Below, piece by piece: positions 43,437 to 50,620 of a DNA stretch of 50,888 bases. Source of the stretch: an uncultured Alphaproteobacteria bacterium. GTDB taxonomy: Bacteria > Pseudomonadota > Alphaproteobacteria > RF32 > CAG-239. Where the stretch lies: assembly GCA_949282205.1 (NCBI GenBank), contig CASDOS010000055.1, forward strand, positions 1 to 50,888, in the 5' to 3' direction. Position numbers and translations under genes: made by a program. The notes under the pieces were generated by a model, which worked only from the letters and a program-made list of their open reading frames with translations, ran no database searches and was not told the DNA's origin. Each line of letters opens with the position of its first letter. Position 1 is the first letter of the stretch.

Positions 43437-43680
43437 CTTTTAACATAGCTATGTCATAAGTTAAAACAAAAAAATATGCTATTTGGAAAATTCATCTCAA
43501 AAAATTTAGTAGAAAAAGCCAAGTCATATACTTCTATAATATAAATTTTATTTTATAACAATAATATCAGATATTTGTAGTTACGAAATGAACAAAAACT
43601 AATAAAGTTCTTAGATTGAACGAAAAACACATTTTTATCTTGAAAAAATGTAGACAATAAGCACTTTTGTGTTGTAAAAA

Positions 43681-43812
43681 ATGTATTATGAAGCAGAAGA
43701 AATGAAAATCATGAGAAGAACAGTCTTTAATCAATTGGTTAAATGGAAAAATGATGTAAATCATAAGCCTTTGATTTCATCAATTTTAAGCAAAAAAGCA
43801 TGTATTTTTTAA
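43681..43812 (+). pseudogene. Truncated AAA_14/DUF4143-type ATPase gene (5' fragment)
   Basis: The frame codes MKIMRRTVFNQLVKWKND, then KPLI and unrelated residues to a stop (43 codons in all). The opening closely resembles the start of AAA_14/DUF4143 ATPases (MxR..Y..L..WK....KPL, normally followed by the P-loop GARQVGKT). The P-loop is lost, so it looks like a deletion relic near the island end. Confidence 0.4.
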
Positions 43813-43840
43813 TTTTTTCGGTTTAAAATGCAAAATATGA

Positions 43841-43867
43841 GAAAATTGTATAGCAAAGTGTATAGCA
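43841..43867 (+). repeat. Paired TGTATAGCA repeats near attR
   Basis: GAAAATTGTATAGCA (43841-43855) and AAAGTGTATAGCA (43855-43867) repeat the pair at 32267-32293 with the same 12-nt pitch. Candidate integrase or excisionase arm sites. Confidence 0.6.
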
Positions 43868-43938
43868 TTTGTGAAAATTTGGTTTTAAAATTTAAGCAAA
43901 GTCAAGCTATTCAAGGGATTTGGAAGATATTGGTAAGT

Positions 43939-43960
43939 TTCCGGCCTAGCGCACCATTTA
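43939..43960 (+). other. attR (direct repeat of the tRNA-Leu 3' end)
   Basis: 22 bases identical to 32110-32131. No tRNA body precedes it, so it is the displaced 3' end. Confidence 0.9.
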
Positions 43961-43965
43961 GAAAA

Positions 43966-44007
43966 CAAAGGCTTTCGGCGGTTTTGCTAAAAGCCTTGTT
44001 TTTATTT
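43966..44007 (+). terminator. Probable original terminator of tRNA-Leu
   Basis: AAGGCTTT/AAAGCCTT with inner pairing and a T-rich tract, 8 bases after attR. After excision of the island it would lie directly behind the tRNA. Confidence 0.65.
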
Positions 44008-44179
44008 TAAAATGATGAAATCTTAAATTTGTCCCACTATAGTCCCACTTTTTTTAGGTATTTTGGGTTACCATATTTTATCATTGGCGATAGCTGATGT
44101 GTGCAAGTGATTAAAATTTATGATAAAATATGCCTGTACATTTACATTGTTGGTAATTTCTTTTCTATTCTATTCTTTA

Positions 44180-45142
44180 TTAATTCTTTGACGTATACCA
44201 GTTCTCAGGTTTAATGACTTTAACATGATCACCCCAAGTATAAAGGTGCCAATCCATTTCTAATCTGCCGCCGGCCTTAAACTTTACGGTTAAGGTGCCA
44301 TCTTTATTTTTGATTACTTGTTGGTTTGGGTGAAAAATATATTGAGCTGCCTCTTCTGCGACTTTTGTATCAAACAACCATTCAACCTCAAATGGTGGTT
44401 CATGATAAGCTCCAAATGACTCTTCAGCGTATTTTTGTAAGTTAAAATTCGGCAGATTAAATATTACCTTATCCAATATCTCTACTTCTTTAATGTTACT
44501 TAAAATAAAATTATGCACGTCCTCTCCATAATAGCCGTCTGCGTGGTGGGCAACTAAATAATGGTTTCTTTCGCCATAAAGAAAGCCATAGGGATTTAAG
44601 GTATTAATACTGATTTTACCGGAGCTTTGATTATAATATTTAATTCTAACTTGATGACACTCCAAGATGGCTTGTCTTAATGCGGATACGATTTTTTCAT
44701 CTATCACCAACCGAGGACCGGGGCGACAAATAAATCCTTCTGCTTCCAGCAAAGCCTCACTATCGGGCTCAATTTTGCTTATAACATCAGATTTAACGCT
44801 GGCTTTAATCATATTGATGATTTTTTGCATTGTTTTTTCTTTATCAGGCAGTTGTTTCTGCTTAAACATCGTGCAAGCCGTTTCTAAAGTATTTAAATCA
44901 TCGGCTGAAAACTGTATAAAGTCTTTCAAGGTGCCTTGCGGTATATACCATCTCTTTTGGTTGTTGTCGCCAATGATTTCTTCTGCTTGATGAAAACGAT
45001 TAATAATCATATCACGCATACGCTCGGCTGTTCTTCTGGAAACACCAAATCTTTCAGATATTTCGTTTAACGACACACCTTCTCTTGATGACTGCATCCA
45101 GATTGCCAAATCTAATAAATCGTTTGCTTTTTCGTATGACAT
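44180..45142 (-). CDS. WYL-domain transcriptional regulator B
   Basis: 320 aa, GGGAG 6 nt before the ATG. Same architecture as regulator A: HTH GVSLNEISERFGVSRRTAERM, WYL domain with HYL (YGERNHYLVAHH), and C-terminal EMDWHLYTWGDHVKVIKP. Most positions are identical by eye, including the whole recognition helix (SRRTAERMRDMI), so both should bind the same dyad. It lies outside the island. Its promoter carries dyad site 3 (one mismatch). Confidence 0.88.
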   Translation of the reverse strand: MSYEKANDLLDLAIWMQSSREGVSLNEISERFGVSRRTAERMRDMIINRFHQAEEIIGDNNQKRWYIPQGTLKDFIQFSADDLNTLETACTMFKQKQLPDKEKTMQKIINMIKASVKSDVISKIEPDSEALLEAEGFICRPGPRLVIDEKIVSALRQAILECHQVRIKYYNQSSGKISINTLNPYGFLYGERNHYLVAHHADGYYGEDVHNFILSNIKEVEILDKVIFNLPNFNLQKYAEESFGAYHEPPFEVEWLFDTKVAEEAAQYIFHPNQQVIKNKDGTLTVKFKAGGRLEMDWHLYTWGDHVKVIKPENWYTSKN

Positions 45143-45159
45143 CGTTTTCTCCCTGCCTG

Positions 45160-45191
45160 AACATAAAATTCGTATACGACATATTTTGGCA
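45160..45191 (-). promoter_or_regulatory. Shared dyad-promoter, site 3 (WYL regulator B)
   Basis: On the minus strand TGCCA-AAATA-TGTCG (45177-45191), one mismatch in the distal half, followed after 11 nt by TATGTT (45160-45165). Confidence 0.65.
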
Positions 45192-45259
45192 TAAACATCA
45201 TTAAAATAATCTTACAAAATAATCTTTTTTTAGTTTATCGATTTCAAAGGATATGTTGA

Positions 45260-45439
45260 TTTCTTTTATTTAAACGGCTTATTACAGATGACTATTCTGC
45301 AATAAAATACTTTAACAGTTGCACAGATATTATCCATGCTAAATATCCATCATCAGCTGAAGATTGGTTGGCTTTATATAAAAATCAATTGGCTTTTGTA
45401 AAAAATAGAAACAATAGAATAAAAAATAGAAATCAGTAA
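45260..45439 (+). pseudogene. Orphan 3' coding fragment between the two minus-strand units
   Basis: A 59-codon open stretch without a start codon codes a protein-like sequence (KRLITDDYSAIKYFNSC, then SSAEDWLALYKNQLAFVKN) ending at TAA 45437. It may be the tail of a deleted gene. It is the only content seen in the 396 bases between regulator B and the nuclease gene. Confidence 0.3.
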
Positions 45440-45538
45440 AAGATGTCTGTTATTTAGTAATACAATCCATGTTTTGAAACATGGATTGTATTATATACAT
45501 CTGTTTTAGCGTTATAAATTTCTATTAGTAGAATATAT

Positions 45539-46726
45539 TTAATTATTATGTTCTTCCTTGAATTTTAAAATTTTATTTACTTCGTTTGCAAGAGAATCCC
45601 CTTTTTCATATTTTTGTAAAAAGAAAACAATATTATGTCCGCTAATATCAATATCGGTGTTTTTATATTTTTCTATTATCCCTATATTTTTATATTTATC
45701 CAAATTTTGTATTTTTAGCTCAAGAGAACCAAAATTAATATCGGCAAACCACCAGAGACCGTCTTTAAACTCCTTATTTTCTATCAATACTCTATTAGTT
45801 ATTCCGATATTCAAATATTCTTTTTCTCCTAGGGTTATGTATTGATTCCATGTTTGAGGATTATGAATTGGGTTTTTATCTTTATATTTTCCCCAAATGT
45901 CAGATATGTGTTCATTAAGTTTTTGAACGCAATCATCATAGCTTTCATCAAATTTGCTATCCGATTCAGTATATTGATGCAACATAAAAATAGCTGAAGG
46001 ATATTGTTCAAAAAGCTCAAACTCAAAATTTTTATCATTCAGTTGATTTGCATATTCTTGCAATATGTCGTCTTCCAACAATTGATAGATATTCAGACAA
46101 TTCGTTTTGTGACCATAGAGTTGCGAATATATGGAGGAAATATAATAACTAATAAATGCATATCCAACCTGTTTAGGATTATTTTGAATAACTTCTATCA
46201 AAATATCAGCTATATTTAGCCAAGATATTGATTTCCACTCTTTATTGGAAGCACTTTCTCCATCTGTTGTGAGATACAATTTTATAACTCCAGATTTATC
46301 AGCTAAATATTCATTATAAATTTTTAGTTGTTGTTTGCCTTCTGTGCTATCCGTTTTGGCTTCTATGGCAATGGCAAAAGGTTGATTATCCTTTTCTCCT
46401 TGTACAAACACATCAAAACGCCCATCAGACTGACCAAAACAAAATTCTGGATAAACCGAATAATCCAATTTTTCACATTTTATATTACAATGAAATAACA
46501 ATTTTCTTAATATTTCATCGCCATAGCCGTGAGGAGCTTTAGCATCCAGCAAATATGCCAATGTGCGTGTATATGCTGTCTCTAACCTTCCATTTTCTAA
46601 ATAATCAAATAACCCGACCGGCATATTAATCGGGTGCGGATAATTTTTATTTTCTTTAATTTCTTGATAGATGTTAATTGCTTCTTGTTTTAAATTCTTT
46701 AAAATTTTTTCAATTTGGTTATCCAT
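45539..46726 (-). CDS. PD-(D/E)XK nuclease-like protein (PDDEXK_4 type), module B
   Basis: 395 aa, AAGGAG 8 nt before the ATG. The N-terminal half has the PDDEXK_4 layout: RLETAYTRTLAYLLDAKAPHG, GRFDVFVQG (Asp105), FAIAIEAKTDSTEG (Glu122, Lys124), then QQLKIYNEYLADK. The C-terminal 200 residues are of unknown function. It follows ATPase B by 12 nt, occupying the same place as the nuclease in module A, yet the two nucleases are not similar outside the active-site pattern. Confidence 0.8.
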   Translation of the reverse strand: MDNQIEKILKNLKQEAINIYQEIKENKNYPHPINMPVGLFDYLENGRLETAYTRTLAYLLDAKAPHGYGDEILRKLLFHCNIKCEKLDYSVYPEFCFGQSDGRFDVFVQGEKDNQPFAIAIEAKTDSTEGKQQLKIYNEYLADKSGVIKLYLTTDGESASNKEWKSISWLNIADILIEVIQNNPKQVGYAFISYYISSIYSQLYGHKTNCLNIYQLLEDDILQEYANQLNDKNFEFELFEQYPSAIFMLHQYTESDSKFDESYDDCVQKLNEHISDIWGKYKDKNPIHNPQTWNQYITLGEKEYLNIGITNRVLIENKEFKDGLWWFADINFGSLELKIQNLDKYKNIGIIEKYKNTDIDISGHNIVFFLQKYEKGDSLANEVNKILKFKEEHNN

Positions 46727-46738
46727 AATATGCTCTCC

Positions 46739-48757
46739 TTATAAAAAACCTATTTTGTGCTGGATGGGGGATTTGTTGAGTTGTTCTTGTTCAAGCATTT
46801 TTATCAATTCCGGAACATTATCCATTATCCCTAAAATTTCTGCTTTTTGCTTTACTACCACAAAATCTCCAGGGGTTAGCGAATTGAGATGCGATAAATC
46901 TATGTCACTAATATTAAAAAAATGCTTAAAGGCAAGGCTTGATTGTTCAGGTGTCATGTAATCGTATTTAACTTTAAATGTAAATCTGCGTAAACTAGCT
47001 TTATCTAAAGAATTCATCAAATTTGTTGTGCAAATAAATGGATATGGATGACTTTCCATCTGTGTCAACATCTCATTTACCTGGGTTACTTCCCATGAGC
47101 GGGTTGCGTTATTTCTATCTTGCAAAAAACTGTCCGCTTCATCAAATATTAATACGGCTTGGCTTTCGCGTGCTTCATTAAATGCATCCGCTATGTTTTG
47201 CTCGGTTCCACCAACCCACATGGATAATAAATCCGAACATCTTTTCTTTATAACCGGCATTTCAAGTTTTTGTGCGAGATATTCTCCGTAGGCTGATTTA
47301 CCTGTCCCTGATGCACCGTATAAACATAATGAAAAATTACGCTGCGGAAGTTGTATCATTCTTTGTGCCAGTAGGTCTAAATCCGTATCGGTATTTAAGA
47401 TTTTGGGATTAAATTCAGCCATTTTTTTAGGTTTCGGAGCAATGTATCTGCCATTATTATAGGCTTTTTGTAAAGCTGTCAGACTTTGTTTGACTTCTTC
47501 TATCCCGCCGTTGGTTAAATGTGCCGTTTTTACTGCTGTAGTTATAAATGAGGGTGATAATTTATATTCTGTAGCAAATTCTTCGGCTGTCTTTTCGTCT
47601 GAGGGTAAATTATGGGCTTTTAGGCTTTTTTGCCACATTTCAATTCTGGTTTTTAAGTTGGGCTTACTGAAATTAACCGCATATGTAAACCGACGCAAAT
47701 ATGATTTATCTATATCATCTATAGAATTTATAATCCAAATGACCGGCGTTTTGTTATTTTCAAGAAGTCTATTTATGTAGAGTTTGTTGTTATCTTTTTC
47801 GCGTGTGAAAAATAAACAGTCTGCTTCTAAAAAATCGTCAGCTTCATCAATCAATAAACAAACTTTATTATCTTTAGATAAAATTGCATGAGCTAAATTT
47901 AAGCTCTCTTTGCGCTCTTTATCTTCAAACTTTTCACCTATGGCATATAATTCTGTTTTGACACGATTTGCCAGCGTTTTAGCAAACTCTGTTTTTCCTG
48001 TTCCTGGCTCTCCGTAAAACAGTAAATTGATGCCATTTTCGTTGTTTTTAACAGCATTGCTTAAAATTTTCGCACAAAAATCTTTTTCAGAGAGATGAGA
48101 AAAGTCTTCCCATTGTAAATTGGCCACACATCTATCGCCTAGAATGATATTTTTTACATCAGAAGTATTTTGGATATTCTGAGTTAATAGTTTAACGCTT
48201 AAATCTGAAGCACTAATATCTCCATTATACTCTCGTTCAATCAAATTTAAACGAGATAATGAGGCTTTGCTATCCGTTATTTTCTCGATTTTTTGTTGCC
48301 TTTCTGCTAAAAAAAGAGCCGTTGTGTTGATTAGTTTATGATTTCTACCGCATATGCTACGATTAAAATCATCAAAATTTTCATCAATTTTTGTACGTAC
48401 TAAAAATCCATATACTTTTTGTTCTGCTTCAGATAATTCCAAGAGCTGAGCTACCAATTTCAAACGTTTTTCTAAAATGGATATGGGACTCTTTTGTAAA
48501 GACTTAACTTTTTTATCCAGAGTTTCAATAAATTTTTTTACGGTCTGCATTGCTTGTTTCTTATTAGAGCGTAAAACATCATTGAAATCCCTATAGTCTT
48601 TTTCTTCAGCTTTACCGGTCCATGCAAACTTGATTAGATTTTTTCCATATTCTTCATGCCATTCATAAATTTCTTGCAATTGTGTTGAAAATAAACTCTT
48701 ATTTTTTAAAGCGTTTAATAAATAAGATAACATTTTGTATTGTTCAAATTTTTCCAT
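46739..48757 (-). CDS. Tandem AAA+ ATPase, module B
   Basis: 672 aa, GGAG 7 nt before the ATG. Homologous over its length to ATPase A. It has an N-terminal helical domain, Walker A1 GEPGTGKT (249-256) with LLIDEADDF, and Walker A2 GASGTGKS (481-488) with LIFDEADSFLQDRNNATRSW. Sensor and arginine-finger segments are WIINS, CTTNLM and LRRFTF. The last 50 residues are nearly the same in both copies (TPGDFVVVKQKAEILG, then PIQHKIGFL), while the N-terminal domain diverges most, as expected of a target- or partner-recognition part. Confidence 0.88.
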   Translation of the reverse strand: MEKFEQYKMLSYLLNALKNKSLFSTQLQEIYEWHEEYGKNLIKFAWTGKAEEKDYRDFNDVLRSNKKQAMQTVKKFIETLDKKVKSLQKSPISILEKRLKLVAQLLELSEAEQKVYGFLVRTKIDENFDDFNRSICGRNHKLINTTALFLAERQQKIEKITDSKASLSRLNLIEREYNGDISASDLSVKLLTQNIQNTSDVKNIILGDRCVANLQWEDFSHLSEKDFCAKILSNAVKNNENGINLLFYGEPGTGKTEFAKTLANRVKTELYAIGEKFEDKERKESLNLAHAILSKDNKVCLLIDEADDFLEADCLFFTREKDNNKLYINRLLENNKTPVIWIINSIDDIDKSYLRRFTYAVNFSKPNLKTRIEMWQKSLKAHNLPSDEKTAEEFATEYKLSPSFITTAVKTAHLTNGGIEEVKQSLTALQKAYNNGRYIAPKPKKMAEFNPKILNTDTDLDLLAQRMIQLPQRNFSLCLYGASGTGKSAYGEYLAQKLEMPVIKKRCSDLLSMWVGGTEQNIADAFNEARESQAVLIFDEADSFLQDRNNATRSWEVTQVNEMLTQMESHPYPFICTTNLMNSLDKASLRRFTFKVKYDYMTPEQSSLAFKHFFNISDIDLSHLNSLTPGDFVVVKQKAEILGIMDNVPELIKMLEQEQLNKSPIQHKIGFL

Positions 48758-48786
48758 AAAGCATCTCCTATTTGTTTGATGCTTTT

Positions 48787-48818
48787 AGTATACTTCCTGC
48801 TTACGTCATTTTTTGTCG
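48787..48818 (-). promoter_or_regulatory. Shared dyad-promoter, site 4 (AAA ATPase B)
   Basis: On the minus strand CGACA-AAAAA-TGACG (48804-48818), one mismatch in the proximal half, followed after 11 nt by TATACT (48787-48792). Both the -10 sequence and its distance match site 1. Confidence 0.7.
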
Positions 48819-48840
48819 CATATATATGACTAGAAAACAA

Positions 48841-49176
48841 TTATTTCTTTTTCAAAACAAATGAATCTAAAAATTTTAGAAGGTCTTGTTGCGCTGCTTC
48901 ATCTAATAAAGATATTTTATTAATCAGGTTTTCATTTGTATTTACAATTGCTTCTTCTTTTTCGGATACAAGTTGTAAGAGGTCAATATCCAATGCATAA
49001 AGGATTTTATATAAAGTGTAAGCTCTGGGGTTCTGTTTACGGTTTTCAATAAGATTAATAGAGGAGTAGTCGGCGTTACTTAGTTCAGCTAATTTTTCAC
49101 AAGAGAGTTTTTTATTAAGGCGTCGTTTTCTTATAATCTTGCTGATTTCATCCAGAAAATCTTCTTCATTTAACAT
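48841..49176 (-). CDS. XRE-family HTH regulator
   Basis: The start MLNEEDFLDEI at 49176 is preferred, because a TATAAT -10 lies at about 49205-49210; the product is then 111 aa. A longer frame reaches 49284 but adds unconserved sequence. The HTH is RLNKKLSCEKLAELSNADYSSINLIENRKQNPRAYTLYKIL in parts (KKLSCEKLAELS, SSINLIENRKQNP). The acidic C-terminal helix (LDEAAQQDLLKFLDSF) may mediate dimerisation. It lies between ATPase B and the divergent 260-aa gene. Target unknown. Confidence 0.78.
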   Translation of the reverse strand: MLNEEDFLDEISKIIRKRRLNKKLSCEKLAELSNADYSSINLIENRKQNPRAYTLYKILYALDIDLLQLVSEKEEAIVNTNENLINKISLLDEAAQQDLLKFLDSFVLKKK

Positions 49177-49307
49177 TGTATAAATCCCATAAAGTTTATT
49201 TTGGATTATACAATGGGCTTTTTTCTTATCTATTGTGTAAGGCCAATAAAATATTGTTGACTTATCACTTGGTTTAACTACCATAAAGTGCGTAATTTTT
49301 TTATTTA

Positions 49308-49339
49308 TGACATATTTTGTCGTGTTTAGATGTTATTAT
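49308..49339 (+). promoter_or_regulatory. Shared dyad-promoter, site 5 (260-aa protein)
   Basis: TGACA-TATTT-TGTCG (49308-49322), followed after 11 nt by TATTAT (49334-49339), 34 bases before the ATG at 49373. The minus direction lacks a matching -10, so the site serves the plus-strand gene. Confidence 0.7.
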
Positions 49340-49372
49340 TCAAAAGGAATAATATATTTAAAGGAGATTATC

Positions 49373-50155
49373 ATGCGTAGAGATTTAACATTGTATAATT
49401 TAGAATTTCCTGATCAAGATAAGTTAGAAGAATATTGGAATAAAAGATATTCAAGCGATTTTCATACAGAGGTTTTAGGAAGAATTAGCAATCGCTCAGA
49501 CAGCTTAAAATCTAAATGTGGTAAAATTTATGAAATTAATGATGAAATTTTAAAGGATATATTTGGAAGTCATAAAAATAATAATGAAAGATGCCTTGGT
49601 TGGACTTATTTTAAGGCTAAGTTATTAAATGACTTTTATAGCACAGGTATCCAAGATATTTATACGGTTGTGGAAGATATGGTTAAAATCAACAATCTTG
49701 ATGAATATATTAAAAATGGTGATTTTAAAGCTATAAATGCTATTAGAGATATTTTTAAAAAGGGCGGAAAAAACGAAAAGGGACGAGATATATATTCCTT
49801 TGCTACAAAATTCTGTCATTTTTCAAATCCGGATAAGTTTTCTATTTATGATCGTTATGTAGCCTATTTGTTAAAAGACTACATGATAAAGCGGAAAGAT
49901 AAATTTATATCTGCGTTTATTAAATATAATGAAACGTCTACAGAAAATAAGATAAATGTTGATAAGCCGACAGTAGGTTCACTTTTAACAGCAATGAGAG
50001 ATTATACATTCTTTATGAATGTAATTGATTTATTTATAAGTAATTGTAAAATTTCTAAACGAAATTCAAGAGCAAAAGTAGATAACTACCTTTGGTTAGC
50101 AGGAATGATGAAATATCGTAACGAAAGTAAAGTTGCTCAAGATTATAAAAATTAA
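49373..50155 (+). CDS. Unknown protein controlled by the shared dyad
   Basis: ATG 49373 has AAGGAG 6 nt upstream; 260 aa. No family recognised with confidence. The segment SFATKFCHFSNPDKFSIYDRYV (in parts SFATKFCHF, NPDKFSIYDRYV) is well formed and is probably the core of a small helical domain. I recall similar segments in hypothetical proteins, but cannot name them. The protein is basic and soluble. Membership in the dyad regulon suggests a role with modules A and B. Confidence 0.6.
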   Translation: MRRDLTLYNLEFPDQDKLEEYWNKRYSSDFHTEVLGRISNRSDSLKSKCGKIYEINDEILKDIFGSHKNNNERCLGWTYFKAKLLNDFYSTGIQDIYTVVEDMVKINNLDEYIKNGDFKAINAIRDIFKKGGKNEKGRDIYSFATKFCHFSNPDKFSIYDRYVAYLLKDYMIKRKDKFISAFIKYNETSTENKINVDKPTVGSLLTAMRDYTFFMNVIDLFISNCKISKRNSRAKVDNYLWLAGMMKYRNESKVAQDYKN

Positions 50156-50620
50156 ATTATAGAGAGTTGTATAGAGGTTTAAATTAGGATGCTCTATATA
50201 AAATCTTGGATTTATAAGGGCTTTAGAGAGTTAGAGGTTTAATCAGGGATTATATATACGTTAGTATCAATAACAAAATATTATTAATTCTAAATAAGAT
50301 ATATATATTAAAATAAATAATATATAAGTTTTTGATTTTTTGTATTTAGATATTTTATTTGTTATGATATGGATATCTCCCCTTTTAATCCTCTAACTCT
50401 CTAAAGAATACAGTTTTATTGATTTTTATATAGAGAGAAGGTTTTTCTGAAATTCTAAATAAGTTCTAAGTCTCTGATTGTTTGTGTGATTTTAGATAAA
50501 TAAGTTTTTGAAAATACTTGGTATTTTATTAAGTTGGATATCTATAGGTCAATATTCTGTAGATATATTAAAAAGGGTAGAGAAGTTTGAATATTTCATT
50601 TATTAATGCCTTGTAGAAAA
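50156..50620. other. AT-rich intergenic region before the IS element
   Basis: No gene seen. It contains a 17-bp inverted repeat pair (50221-50237 / 50390-50406) and a related degenerate copy near 50161-50180. Confidence 0.5.
50221..50406. repeat. MITE-like element with 17-bp perfect terminal inverted repeats
   Basis: CTTTAGAGAGTTAGAGG at 50221-50237 is exactly inverted at 50390-50406, enclosing 152 AT-rich bases with no gene. The pairing partly continues inward. Confidence 0.5.

Larger units (their letters stand above)
43294..43938. other. Gene-poor right end of the island with gene remnants
   Basis: 645 bases without an intact gene. It has a G7 tract (43322-43328), an HTH-coding fragment (43356-43436), the 5' end of an AAA_14-like ATPase gene (43681-43812), and paired TGTATAGCA repeats (43841-43867) leading to attR. 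Confidence 0.55.
32110..43960. mobile_element. Integrative genomic island in tRNA-Leu
   Basis: An 11.85-kb island bounded by a 22-bp direct repeat. One copy is the 3' end of the tRNA gene plus 4 bases (32110-32131), the other is at 43939-43960. A tyrosine recombinase gene begins 130 bases inside the left end. The right copy is followed by a hairpin terminator at the position expected for the original tRNA terminator, which supports 43939-43960 as attR. The cargo is AT-richer than the host: an unknown 263-aa protein, Fic, a DUF3768 operon and ATPase-nuclease module A. No conjugation genes, so it is not self-transmissible. Confidence 0.85.

Noticed and set aside
40109..46726. Restriction-modification system
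   Set aside because: Two PD-(D/E)XK proteins are present, but no methyltransferase motifs (DPPY/NPPF or PCQ) occur anywhere near them, so self-protection by methylation is not supported.
49177..49284. N-terminal extension of the XRE regulator
   Set aside because: The extra 36 residues are unlike the family, and a TATAAT box at about 49205-49210 places transcription start inside this stretch.
32110..50155. CRISPR array or cas genes
   Set aside because: No regularly spaced repeats of 25-40 bases and no Cas1/Cas2-like proteins; the short repeats seen are paired sites only.
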